The notes beneath the pieces are model-generated. The model ran no database searches and was not told the DNA's origin. It saw only the letters and a list, made by a program, of their open reading frames with translations. A program made the translations under genes and the position numbers. 64,000 nucleotides of DNA, from NCBI RefSeq assembly GCF_001411555.2, contig NC_049914.1:14586798-14650797 (forward strand). The letters run 5' to 3'. Source of the DNA: Juglans regia. Taxonomy: Eukaryota > Streptophyta > Magnoliopsida > Fagales > Juglandaceae. How positions within the stretch are numbered: position 1 is the first letter of the stretch; each line of letters starts with the position of its first letter. Positions 22,105 to 33,166 of the stretch are shown here, in pieces.

Positions 22105-24012
22105 GTCTACATCGAAAATAAAATAAAATATAAAATATAGAAAAGGGAGATGGGAAGAGAGAAGGGGGAGAGAGAGTTTGATGGATATATCTAATTCTCT
22201 ATTCGTAAGTGTATGAATACAATGCACAGACCCCTATCTGTAGGGAAAGAGACCGAATGAAATAAAAAGGTATTATAATCAAAGTAATATACATCAACTT
22301 AATTTGAGTAATATTCTATTCAAATTTGATTTGATAATTATGAAAATTATATCAAGATAATATCAAATTATGGCTCTTAAATTGATATTATCTCTAACAT
22401 CCCCCTCCAACTCAATGTGGATAACTTTGAAATTTTAAGTTTGGAATTTGAGTGTAGCCTCCATATCCATTGATTAATCACCAATGAGATGATGAAAATG
22501 AAGCATATATATCTCTGTGTGTGTGAGAGAGAGATATACTATTATATAGAAATAAATAAATTATGCATACATATATATATATATATATATATTCAATAAT
22601 TTATGGACGAGCTCTAATTGAGTCAAGCTAATGAGCCGAGTTGGATATAAATGAGCGGACCTGCCTTAACGAGCCTTAACTGATCGAGTTTAATCGAGTA
22701 TGTGTTATTTACTAATGGACTTGTAGGTTTCTGCTTTCATGATCGAGCCTTTTTTTTTCACGAGTTGAGCTCAGTTCAAGGTTAGCCAAGCGAGTATCAA
22801 GTGAGTAATTGTACAGACTGGTTCATTTACAACCCTAACTATAAGACCAATATTAGAAGTCTCAAAACCCATTAAAAAGAAAAATACTCACAGCTAATAA
22901 GGATACTACAAATGCATAGATGTGAGATGAGACATAATTGTCTAAACTAGAAAAACTTTGGGCCATTGGGAGAAATCCAATGGAAAAATAGACAAAAAAA
23001 TATGAAACCAGAGCAAAAAATAAAGTAGGAAGAACTCTGGTCAAAGTCAACAAAAAAGTCTACAGTCAGGATCAACATGGTAGTTGTTGACATGGCACAG
23101 CTGACTGCTAATGCAAGAACCATTGCTGATGTGGCGGTTGATAACTTGGAGCTGATGCAGGAACTGTTGTTGATGTGGTGCTAGGCTATATGCCATGTTA
23201 ATGCCGACATGTGTCATGTACGATGGCCCTACGAGTAAGAATTCTGCTGGCGCCTAGACGGCGAGATAGAACCTTTGGTCTGCACATGTGGCATCTTTTA
23301 ATGTCGAATTTTGGCTCGTTCAACTCGTCGGTAGCTGTTCTATCAAAATATATTATTACAAATTTGAAAAAGAAAATTATGGTGATTGACCATGGTGTTG
23401 AGTGCCGAATGTTCTGGTGGTCATGGTAGCGCGTGTGACAGCGTATGGGATAGGATCTTTTATAGATTAGATGATCTATACCTTACGAACTTGAGTATGA
23501 GATTTGATTTAAGAATGAGTAACAATGAAGGTTGGAAAGTGACAAGCTTGCTAGAAAAAGAACACCAGAAAAATTACCCTAGTGATGACAGTCTTGTCGA
23601 AAAAGAATGCCAGGATAATTATCCTAGCGATGACAGGCTTGCCAAAAAGGAACGTCGGAAAAATTACCCTAGTGATCACATGAAATAGGTGGCGCTAATA
23701 CCATATAGAAAACAAAATAATATAGAAAATGGAGATGGGAAAAAACAAGGGGGGAGAGAGAATATGGGGCTATATATTTTCTATTCTCAAATATGTATGA
23801 ATACAAGGCATATATAAACTCCTATTTATAGGTAAAGAAGCCAAATAATAATAAATAAATAAATAAGTATTTTAATCAAAGTATTATAAATAAACTCAAT
23901 CTATGTAGTATTCTAATCAACTTCGATTTTATAATTATGAAAATTAAATCAAAATAATCATATCATATCAAGATAATATCAAATTAAGACTCTTAATTTG
24001 ATATTATCCCCA
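22105..24012 (-). mobile_element. Small Ty1/copia-type LTR retrotransposon, non-autonomous or deleted
   Basis: Two related direct repeats of about 300 bp (about 22105-22399 and 23704-24012) share GGAGATGGGA, ATGAATACAA, AATTATGAAAATTA and AAGATAATATCAAATTA. Read on the minus strand, the right copy is the 5' LTR. It is followed by a primer-binding-like TGGTATTAGCGC (23692-23703), close to the initiator-Met tRNA site TGGTATCAGAGC. The left copy is preceded by a polypurine tract GTTGGAGGGGGA (22400-22411) and begins TGTTAGAGATAATATC. The 1.3-kb interior has no recognisable gag or pol. Target duplication not visible. The LTRs are clearly diverged, so the insertion is old. Confidence 0.75.
23540..23680. 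repeat. 45-bp tandem repeat (3 units)
   Basis: Three consecutive 45-bp units, in frame on the plus strand as KEHQKNYPSDD, KECQDNYPSDD and KERRKNYPSDH. It lies inside the copia-type element on its antisense strand, so the reading frame is probably incidental. Confidence 0.7.
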
Positions 24013-24044
24013 TAGTCCATTCCTCTATTTCCCCTATGTTTTAG

Positions 24045-24162
24045 CCCTTTGCTCTTTATATTGGTGGTCATCATCGTTTAATGGTAAGAACAAACAAAGA
24101 TTTGGCTCGTCATGTAATGCCTTGGGCAGGTGGAAGGCGTAAATACTTTGCTTTAGATCAAG
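24045..24162 (+). other. Possible orphan exon with splice signals
   Basis: A 118-base open stretch starts right after a pyrimidine-rich TTTTAG and ends at CAAG followed by GTAAGT. Its translation has balanced, gene-like composition (ALYIGGHHRLMVRTNKDLAR, then HVMPWAGGRRKYFALDQ). No neighbouring exon was found; it lies immediately beyond the copia-type 5' LTR. I do not recognise the protein. It could be a gene fragment stranded by transposition. Confidence 0.35.
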
Positions 24163-24295
24163 GTAAGTTCGGGTTCTTTCTTTTCTGTTTTGATCCAAAA
24201 AATATGAGAAAAAATGCTTTAATTGAAAAAATTTTATAAAATAAATTGATATAATTTAAAGTCGTATATCAAATTATAAAACTAGTTTGATACTA

Positions 24296-24525
24296 AGAAT
24301 TTTTAGGATAGTAAGTTGAGATGAGATCATAATTTTAGATGAAAGTTGAATAAAATATTATTAAAATATTATTTTTTAATATTATTATTATTTTAAAATT
24401 TTAAAAAATTGAATTGAGATTTGAAAAAATTGAATTATTTATTATATTTTATGTAAAAATTTAAAAAAATTATAATTATAAAATGAAATGAGTTAAAACA
24501 CTTAATCCAAACGAGTCCTTTAGAA
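24296..24525. mobile_element. MITE-like element, family A (GAGATGAGAT / TTATTATATTTTATGT)
   Basis: Starts near TTAGGATAGTAAGTTGAGAT and ends near AATCCAAACGAGTCCTT. The interior GTTGAATAAAATATTATTA and TTGAATTATTTATTATATTT is shared with 24845, 53668, 57342 and, reversed, 57857. Confidence 0.6.
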
Positions 24526-24844
24526 GTAGGGACCATAAATAAATACGGATAGACGGATTTTGTAATATAATGATACATTTTTTATTCATATATTTTATAT
24601 ATAATAACACAATAATAACAGTGAATATCATAAAAAATCATTTACTAATGATTAAGAACTTTTTACCATTTTCCTCGGGATATGTATAAATTACCTTATG
24701 TAGCTTGTACGTGCATGCATAGGGATGGGGTGCAATAATATTGTGATTGGGCCTCCATTCTATTATCTTTGTGGAGACACGTACGTTCTCCCTTACACTT
24801 TGGTTTGTTCGAGCCTTAGGTAAACCCTTCATCAATCTTGACTA

Positions 24845-25071
24845 AGGGCAAGTTTGAGAATTGAGATAAAAATTTTATATTTTATTTTAGTGTTTAAAAT
24901 ATTATATTTTAGTATTATTATTATATTAAGATTTAAAAAAATTAAATTGAAATTTGAAAAAGTTGAATTATTTATTATATTTTGTATGAGGATTTAAAAA
25001 AGGTATAATGATGAGAAGAGATGAGATGAGATGAGAATTTTGTGTCTCATCCCACTCCCCAAACTTGCCCT
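24845..25071. mobile_element. MITE-like element, family A, 227 bp with inverted ends
   Basis: AGGGCAAGTTTGAGAATTGA at the left is matched by CCCCAAACTTGCCCT at the right in reverse complement. The interior is AT-rich with the family A core and a GAGATGAGATGAGA run near the right end. Confidence 0.75.
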
Positions 25072-25204
25072 AAGTCATCATTCAAGCTTATAACTTCCTT
25101 GCCGTTGATCCGTTATTGCTAATTTGTAATGAAGATATTATCTAGCCAGCCAATCATGAACTCAAGCTTTAATGTTGATGAGATTCTTTGAAGATGAGAG
25201 TGTT

Positions 25205-25944
25205 AGGCTACGTTTGGGTAGCCAACATACCTCAGTACTTTTTAAACATTTTCGTACTATTGAAAATATTTCATATGCTAAACAATTTAAAATACTCTCA
25301 ATGAGACCCACAAACTCACTTCAATCTCTACTCATAATTATTCACAAGCGTTCTATAATATTTATCACTATTAAATATAAATAAAAAATAAAATCACTAT
25401 AATATTTATTACTATTATATATAAATATGAAATAAAATCATAATAATATTTATCACTATTAAATATAAATAAAAAATAATTTCACTATAATATTTCTTTA
25501 TATTATATATAAATAAAAAATAAAATCACTATAATATTTATCACTATTAAATATAAATAAAAAATCACAATAATATTTATCACTATTAAATATAAATAAA
25601 ATCACTATAATATTTACTTTATATTATATATAAATAAAAAATAAAATCACTATAATATTTCTTTATATTATATATAAATAAAAAATAAAATCACTACAAT
25701 ATATAAATAAAAAAAATAAAATCTCTATAATATTTATTACTAAAAATAAAATCACTATAATATTTATAGGACCCACACATTTTTCAACTACCTATCCAAA
25801 AGTCAACAACTCAACATACTTTACACATCTAAACAACTCAAAATACTCTCAGTGGGACCCACAAACTTACTCCAATCTTTACTCATAACTATTCACAAAC
25901 ATTCTCAACACTTCTCAAGTATTTTCACTACACAAACGTACCCT
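25205..25944. mobile_element. Non-autonomous inverted-repeat element, 740 bp, with AT-rich tandem core
   Basis: The left end AGGCTACGTTTGGGTAG is matched by CTACACAAACGTACCCT at the right. Subterminal AATACTCTCA(A/G)TG(A/G)GACCC and TCTCTACTCATAA-like text also appears on both sides in direct orientation. Between about 25364 and 25760 is a tandem array of roughly 55-60-bp units built on AAATCACTATAATATTTAT. Confidence 0.7.
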
Positions 25945-26068
25945 TAGCCGGTCCACGAGGAATTTGCCTGATCTTCATGGCTAAGCTCTCGATAAATAAT
26001 GTATGGCAGTATTGTCAAATTCATGTTGCATTCATCTCTACTTTGTAGTTGAGACAAAGATATATAAG

Positions 26069-26232
26069 AAATGATATTTGCAGTCGTGAGTGTGCAAGCG
26101 CTGTACAATCACTTAAAAAAGTGAATAAATATGAAATCCACATGGAAAAAAATTAATTTTTTAATTGTAAATCCCACTCTTTCAAAACGACTGCACGGCG
26201 CTTGCGCACTCTACGACTACATGTAATATTAC
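26069..26232. mobile_element. MITE-like element, family C (GTGTGCAAGCG ends)
   Basis: CAGTCGTGAGTGTGCAAGCG near the left end and CGCTTGCGCACTCTACGACT near the right are reverse complements with few mismatches. The loop contains AAAAATTAATTTTTTAATT. A second, more decayed copy is at 60991. Confidence 0.75.
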
Positions 26233-26277
26233 TCAATATATATTCATGTATCAGTTCATGTTATCCGGTGTGACTAG

Positions 26278-26400
26278 TTAGATTCTTGATATATAATTTG
26301 TGGGAGTATTTTTCGATCCATGAGGCATTTCTCCTTCTAGGTGGGCTCTTGGTATATAATTTGTGAGATTATTTTCTGATCCATGAGGCATTGCCCCTCT
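26278..26400. repeat. Tandem duplication of about 75 bp
   Basis: CTTGATATATAATTTGTGGGAGTATTT, TCGATCCATGAGGCATT recurs as CTTGGTATATAATTTGTGAGATTATTT, CTGATCCATGAGGCATT. A similar phrase (ATGTGTGGAAGTATTTTATAA) appears again near 27885. Confidence 0.6.
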
Positions 26401-26504
26401 ATGAGGCACTGCTCTTAGAGGATTACTGCATTAAATTCTCTGAAATGTCCTCTCAAGGGATATGCCCATGTTGGGCCGCAAAATAGAGGAAAAGTTTGGC
26501 CAAC

Positions 26505-26690
26505 AACCCTGATAATGAAAAATTATTCTCATCAATCATTATTTGCCATCTCACATTCCACACCCTATGAAAAACATCCACATATCCTATGAAAAAAACC
26601 TTCATATCCTATGAAAACACTCCCACGCCCTATGAAAAAACTATAGATGTAGGGTGTGGGAGTGAATAGTGACTGATGCATGGTAAATCT
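26505..26690. mobile_element. Foldback element, family B
   Basis: ACACCCTATGAAAAA-type short repeats are followed by the complementary AGGGTGTGGGAGTGAATAGT GACTGATGCA. Related arms occur at about 60009-60117 and 62187-62276. Confidence 0.5.
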
Positions 26691-26860
26691 CCTCTGGCAA
26701 TATCTAAGAAAATGGAGGTAAACCTAACGATCATCAATTTTCACCAATGAAATTATACGCACAAAAGAGTAAAAAATTAGATATTGAATGCGTCCCCCTT
26801 GGGCTTCCAAGGTTCATTTTAGTGTGCAAGAAGGGAATGAGGCAGTACAGGTGTACAACA

Positions 26861-27823
26861 GCAATTCTGCTACAAGTACCCGACGTTGGGTACCTGTTGC
26901 GAAATTGGCTCAGCCGATATTATTTAAATAAATAAATTAATTAAAATTAAAAAAAAAAACAAAAAACGATTTCAAAGCAAATCAAACCTTAACCCATCCC
27001 AGTCAGCACCCAAATCGATCTCAGAAACAAATCAAAACCCATCCCAGATAAAATCTGTTGGGGTTTACGAAAGGAATGAATCAAAGCTACTTGTTCTTTC
27101 ATTTTTACAAATTCGGCTTCGTATAGGAGTAATCGCCTTGTTCTTTCATTTTTACAACACTATTTGGGTAAAGTCTAAAAGGATTAGAAAAAAGCTGCGG
27201 ATACAAGAAATCAAAGGTCCTCTGTTTTTTTTTCTGAAAATCTGTCTTACATACAAAGATTCAATCTCAGGTGACGAAAACAATGTCAAAGGTCTCTCAG
27301 ACAATAGTAATAGTAATAGCTGCCTCCAGCAAAGGAGTTTCTAAAAGCTCTGATTTTTACAAAAAAAAAAAAAAATTGTCCGGAGACGGGAAACCTTGAA
27401 AAAAAAGAAGAGACAAACAAACTAAAAGTATATCAGATCGTTTTTTACCCTGATCTTCAAAACTATATCCAAGTGCTGATTTTGGTGGGTGTCACTCAAA
27501 CTTTTTGACATTCTCATATACAAATGTCCATTATTCATCTACAAGAGAAAGAAGTACACAAAACATATTCGTTTCCTTTAGGGTGAGAGAGAGAGTTAAG
27601 TAGTTTATAAAACATCCTTACCTTATTGAGATGAAATTGAGGTGTTCAATCGGGTGAGGTGAAACAAACGAGGTGGGTTTCGAGTTTCATGAACAGCTGA
27701 ATCAAAAGGAAATGAAAAGGGGGTACCGTTTTATGAGATGGTGTGAATGCACCGTTTCACTAATACCACGTGGAATCACGGGTACGCAGAGGGTACCCCT
27801 CTCGGGTGAAAATAGAATTTTTT
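26861..27823. mobile_element. Candidate non-autonomous DNA transposon, 963 bp
   Basis: The ends align imperfectly as inverted repeats over about 40 bases (AATTCT, CCCGA, GGGTACC, TGCG in order). They are flanked by GTACAACA (26853-26860) and ATACAACA (27824-27831), a 7/8 match that fits an 8-bp hAT-type target duplication. No transposase is encoded, and the short frames inside are unconvincing. Confidence 0.4.
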
Positions 27824-28218
27824 ATACAACAATATGTGTGAGTGTTAGCAGTCTCAAGTTTTCACGACTAAGCTTTTGGAATATGATGTGTGGAAGTATT
27901 TTATAATTTATAATCCATATATAGGGCATTTAACTTTTTATGGTAAGGCCCCACATTGCAAAGACATGGCAAAAGTGTTGTTCCTATATATGCTAGAGGA
28001 TTGGCTTTTTATTAGGGGTGGGTAGCGGGGCCCTGCCTCTGCTGCCCTACCCCCATGTGGCGGAGCGGATCACCCCGTCTGGCCGATGCGGGGGACAGGG
28101 CCACCCGCCCGCATCTGGGCCTCTCTCCGGGGGTGGGGGCTGGATGGGGGTGACCTCCGCCCCGCAAATACCACACCCCGCCCGTATATATATTTTATAT
28201 ATTTATATATATATAAAA

Positions 28219-28246
28219 AGGCATGAAACGACGTCGTTTCATGCCT
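28219..28246. promoter_or_regulatory. 28-bp perfect palindrome centred on GACGTC
   Basis: Both arms are AGGCATGAAACGAC and its exact complement, with no spacer. The centre AAACGACGTCGTTT resembles a bZIP C-box (GACGTC). In hAT copy 2 the same site (45486-45515) is a 30-bp palindrome with two mismatches. It lies between the GC-rich end and the leader, a plausible promoter or transposase-binding position; the function is inferred. Confidence 0.6.
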
Positions 28247-29820
28247 GGTTTAATAACAAAAACCTACCCCCGGCCCCCCCTCCCGATTCCCTCTCTCGCT
28301 CACTTCGTCTTCCTCTCTCAAACTCTCAGTCTCTCCCTCTCTCTGAGTTCCCGGCGCCGCACCCAGTCCATCTCTCTGCATCGCCGTCCCATTCAAAGTC
28401 GTCGTCACACGACTCACACCCGGTCCCTCTCTCTCCATCTTCGTCACCGAAGATCCGAAGGTAAAAAACCCTAAATTCAAAATTTTATTTTTTTTGTGAT
28501 TTATATTTTTAATGGAGATTGGAGGAAGTATGGGGTTTATCGAAGATGGAGGATGAGATTTTTGTGAATTGTGTGCTGTGGAGTTTAGATTGTGCATGTG
28601 GTTTGAACTTTGAATGAGTCCCGTGCATGTGATTTTTTTTTTGTTTTCTGTAATTATTTATTTTTTGTTTGATTTATACTTTAAAGAGTGTCATATTATT
28701 TGTGTCTAATTAATTCGGATTTAGGGTTTCAATCTTTAGGGCTCCAATCTTTCGGATTTAGGGATTTTTCTGAACCCTAAATTAATTTAGGGTCCAATCC
28801 AAAACCCTAAATTACATATTGTCCATTAAGCAATGTGAAAATGAAATCCCTAGGCCCCTCCAATCACAGCATGCATCATGCAGGAGTCTACTATGTCATA
28901 ATCAAATCCTTGTTTACGGTATCTAATTAACTCTAGTACTGGCGCGCCTGCTTTTGGCATATAGAATTAAATAATTAATAAATCTAAACACCTAATAATT
29001 TCCTTTTGTTAAAAAAAAAAAAAATTATTCCAACGATGAAATCAAAGGCGGAACAAAAATAAATAAATTAAATTATATATGGTTCATGAGCTGATCATAA
29101 ACACTATATATATATATATGCCATTATATTCTTGTTAAATCATAATGTTCACTGCAGGCCAAATAAATATATATTTAAAAAAAATAGAAAATTTTATATA
29201 AATTTAGATCACCTGAACGAGTTAGAAATAATTAACAAGCTAAGTGAAAAGTGAATCACCTAATTACATAATTAAAGTTTGTAAGAAAAAGGAATTTGGA
29301 AATTAATGTCATGAAATTTGATGCATGCACCTGGCTATATATATATAAATATATATATATATATTTATATATAATGCATGCCAATGAGCTTATATTAATA
29401 GGGAACAAGACATGATGATCAGTACCCAATTAAGTTAATTTTAACCTAATTTAATTTTTGCGTTTTAAACATGCCGAAAGTAGTACTGTCCACTTGCTGC
29501 TATATTAATTCTGGTCCAAAGAGGATGCTCTAGCTGATGTCTCTCAATTATCTCAAAGTTTCCGACAGTCTTTATACGTTGGCCAAACACATTTTTTGTT
29601 TTTCTTTTGTGCGACATTAATATGCACACACCAACCACTTCAGATATTTATTTGAAACAGTCAACTCTTTCATTCATCAAAGTAGTACTAGTACTGCTAC
29701 TTCTTTTCTCTTAAGGACCTTTGATCTCAAGTTGATCCGTTGCATTTGATTGCAAGACATGATTAAAATAGAAAGCTGTACTAAATATATGCATATATTT
29801 AGGATGTATTTTCGTAGTAG

Positions 29821-29858
<38 letters not shown>

Positions 29859-29970
29859 GTCAAGTGATACTTTTTTTTATATTCATTATATAGTTGCTAT
29901 GCTTATAGTCTTTCAAGTCTAAGAAACTATATTGTTAATATACTTTATTACATTTATAACCAAAGTACTT

Positions 29971-30001
<31 letters not shown>

Positions 30002-30096
30002 GTCAAGTAATACTTTTTTTTATTCTACTTTTTTTTATATTCATTATATAGTTGTTATGTTTTCTATAATTTCAGATTTCTTGTTTACTTGAGTTC

Positions 30097-32380
30097 ATGG
30101 ATATGGCAGTAGATTCTAGTGCGAGCTCTCATTTCCAGGCCGAGGGCACCCCTACACCTACACCTACACCTACACCTACACTTACACCTACTCCTACCCC
30201 TCCTACTCATACCCCTACCCCTAGCCCTACGACACCTTGCCCTGCCCCCAAACCCAGTAAGAAATCTATTTCAATAGTTTGAAGTCATTTCACCAAACTA
30301 GAGGGTGGTGACTCAAGTAACCCCCAAACCAAGTGTAACCATTGTGGGAAAATTTATGGATGTCACTATAGGAAATATGGCACCTCACAATTAAAGGTGT
30401 ACTTAGAAGAACAATGCAAAAAAAAATCCAATAATAAGATTAAAAAGAGAAAAGTCAATTTAGCCTAGAAATTGGACTTAAAAAATTGGCGGATGGGACT
30501 AGTGGGGTGCAACTTTGCGGGAGTATACTAAGTATGATCATGATGAGTGTAGAAGACGCATAACTCGTATGGTCATAATGGACAAGCTACCTTTTCAAAT
30601 TGTTGACGGGAAAGGGTTCCAAGCGTATTCTCGCTACTTTGAACCAATGTTTAATATTCCCTCTCGCCACACGGTAGCAAAGGATGTAAAAAAATATTTT
30701 TACATTGAAAATAAGAAGTTGATGGGTCAATTGGTGGATCAATTTATTTGTCTCACCACTGACACTTGGACATCGATCCAAAATTTTAATTATATGCCTT
30801 CGACTGTGCATTTTATTGATTGCCATTGGATATTGCAAAAGAAAATTATAAAATTTTCTAAAATCACCGATCATAAGGGTGAGACAATTGGGAAGGCCTT
30901 GGAGGCCGCAATAAAGGAGTGGGGTTTGACCCGAGTTGTTACAGTCACAGTCGATAATGCCTCATCTAACGATGTTGCATTGGGACATCTGAAAACCTAT
31001 CTTAGAGAGACAAATAAGACACTCATGGGTGGTGAGTGTCTGCATGTGAGATGTGCAGCACATATTCTGAATCTGATTGTCACTGATGGTTTGAGAGATC
31101 TTCATGAATCGATTGCTCGGGTTAGGACTGTTGTGAGATGGGTGAGATATTCTCCTTCGAGGTTGGAGAAATTCAAGGTTGCTGCGAGATCTGCAAGTCT
31201 AACATCTAAGAATGACCTTTGTATTGATATGCCTACACGATGGAACTCAACATTTCTGATGTTGGAGGCGGCCCAAGAATATAGGTTGGCATTTACATTA
31301 TTGGGTGACGAAGACATCCAATATGTTAAATATTATGATTATCACGAGGGATTGGGGAAACCCGTAAATGATTAGAAAATTGTAACTATTTTTGTAGAGT
31401 TTTTGAGGCTTTTTTACGATGTCACCACGAGACTATCCGGAACTTTGTATCCTACATCCAATGTTGTATGTCAGCAAATATGTAGAGTAAAAGAAGAATT
31501 AGATGACATGGTCGTGAGTGGTCACATTAGGCTGCAGGAGATGGCATTGATTATGAGGACAAAGTACGACAAGTATTGGAGAGATTTAACTAAGGCTAAT
31601 ATTTTGTTATATGTAGTTGTCGTCTTTGACCTGAAGTATAAGTTGGATGACATGATATTTGGATTGGGTCTTGCGTACGGGCAAGTATGGGCAGAGCTTA
31701 TTGCAACAACGGTTCGGAAAACTCTTACTAGATTATTTGATAAGTTTTCCACCCTGGGGTGGTAATATTGCGGCATCTATACCTACCCCCTCAGCCTCAG
31801 GCTCATAGTTTCTTTAAGTCGAGGTTGGGAAAAAGCGTAGATTGGAGTGAGGTGAGAGGTATGAGCAGACCCCATTCCTTCGGAGTTCTGTAGAGGCTCA
31901 GTCAGAGATAGACAAATACTTAACATCAGAGATTTTACCATTTTCACGAGATTTCAATATATTAAGTTGATAGAATGTGAATGCCGTGAAGTATCCCATC
32001 CTTAGAGAGATAGTCCGCACACTTTTGGCCATCCCTGTTAGCACAGTAGCCTCAGAGTCGGCCTTTAGCACCGGAGGGCGTGTATTAGATTCATTTCGGA
32101 GTTCATTAGCTCTTACCACTGTGGAGGTTTTGATTTGCACGCAGAATTGGATCAAGGGAACTCCAATTCATGTTCCAGATGTTCTTGAGTATGAGGAGGC
32201 CGACGTTGAGGAGGAGGGTGATGATCAGTCTGGATCTGGTATTTATTTTAATTTCATTTTATAATTTCTTGTTTTAATTTATTTATTTTCATTTAATTGG
32301 TATTCATTAATTTGATTTCAAATTTAATACTTATAGTGATACATGAGACGGCATCTACGGCTACCTCCGATACAGTATGA
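30097..32380 (+). pseudogene. hAT transposase, copy 1 (BED finger, RNase H-like core, hATC domain)
   Basis: Starts at ATG 30097 (MDMAVDSSASSHFQ), followed by a Pro-Thr repeat tract and, past a TGA at 30280-30282, a BED-type zinc finger (CNHCGKIYGCHY ... EEQC) whose His is replaced by Tyr (VYLEEQC). The catalytic core follows with LTTDTWTSIQNFNY and VTVTVDNASSND, then CAAHILNLIV and DMPTRWNSTFLML. The C-terminal dimerisation domain is VSTVASESAFSTGGRVLDSF (31977-32238). A GT-AG intron (32239-32336) leads to a short last exon ending TGA at 32380. Breaks: TGA at 30282, TAG near 30466 with a frameshift, TAG at 31373-31375, and frame changes near 31390, 31765 and 31970. The protein would catalyse cut-and-paste transposition but is not intact. 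Confidence 0.93.
30152..30230 (+). repeat. CCTACA hexamer microsatellite coding Pro-Thr
   Basis: A CCTACACCTACACC array encodes PTPTPTPTPT in the transposase N-terminus. The array is shorter in copy 2 (about 46915-46950). Confidence 0.85.
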
Positions 32381-32878
32381 CTTTGTATTGGAACCACAAT
32401 TGCCATGGTTTGCATAATTTCTCCCCTAATTATTTTTTACATTTAAACTTTTGTTTCATCTTTATAACTTTTTAATTCTAATTTGTTTTATTTTTAACTT
32501 ATTAATATTTCAGATTTTATAACTTATTAACTTTTATGATCTTGATTTTCAGTCTCATAGCAATCGACACAACTCACCACTCAGTGAACTTACCGCTACG
32601 GCTCCACCCCAAAATCAAATTGATCAAATTGAAAAATTATGATTTTGTTAATTTACAATTAATTGTAATGTTGCTACAATAGTTAATTGTACAATTTGTA
32701 ATATTTTTTTTTTTAGAGGAGTTTATAATAGTGTAATAGTGTAATAGTGTATTAGTTATCTTAATTTGTATAATTGTAAACTATTTATTTTAGTATAGTA
32801 TCTTACTGTCTTAGTGATGATTATTACTTAATTAGTTAATAGTTGAAACTTAATATCTACTTAATAGTTCAATCTATG

Positions 32879-32920
<42 letters not shown>

Positions 32921-33166
32921 CTATTTTTAAATTTATATATTTTTTAATCTAAATAATGGGTTCAGAGTGACCTAAAAATGAATTATGGGCCTAAAGTGGC
33001 CCAAAAACCGATTTAGGGCCATTTAGGGCCTAGAAAAATGTACTAGGCCAAAGGCCCAGTAGGGGATGCAGGGTGCAGATGGGTGGGGGTCCATCTTGAC
33101 CAGCGGACGGGGCGGGGGAGGGGGGGCCCCGCCCCGTAGGGGGCGGATATCACCCCTACTTTTTAT

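Larger units (their letters stand above)
28013..33158 (+). mobile_element. hAT element copy 1 (5146 bp), perfect 8-bp target duplication
   Basis: The element begins TAGGGGTG and ends CACCCCTA, and is flanked by CTTTTTAT at 28005-28012 and 33159-33166. Its first 180 bases and last 100 bases are strikingly GC-rich compared with the AT-rich interior. It contains a 28-bp perfect palindrome (28219-28246), a pyrimidine-rich leader, a splice donor (GAAG/GTAAAA at about 28460) and acceptor (TTTCAG at 30075) around a long leader intron, and then the transposase. A full-length copy; the second family member is at 45262. Confidence 0.95.

Noticed and set aside
23540..23680. Three regular repeats that could suggest a CRISPR-like or protein-repeat array
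   Set aside because: Contiguous 45-bp tandem units without spacers, in plant DNA on the antisense strand of an LTR element.
28018..28474. Plus-strand frames of 148 and 83 codons at the start of hAT copy 1
   Set aside because: They cover the GC-rich element end and pyrimidine-rich leader; copy 2 does not preserve the frames.
29820..30000. TA microsatellites as candidate promoter TATA elements
   Set aside because: Long (TA)n runs occur at many sites in both hAT introns and lack consistent position.
30587..30874. Minus-strand frame across the hAT core
   Set aside because: Antisense shadow of the transposase; the same shadow appears in copy 2.
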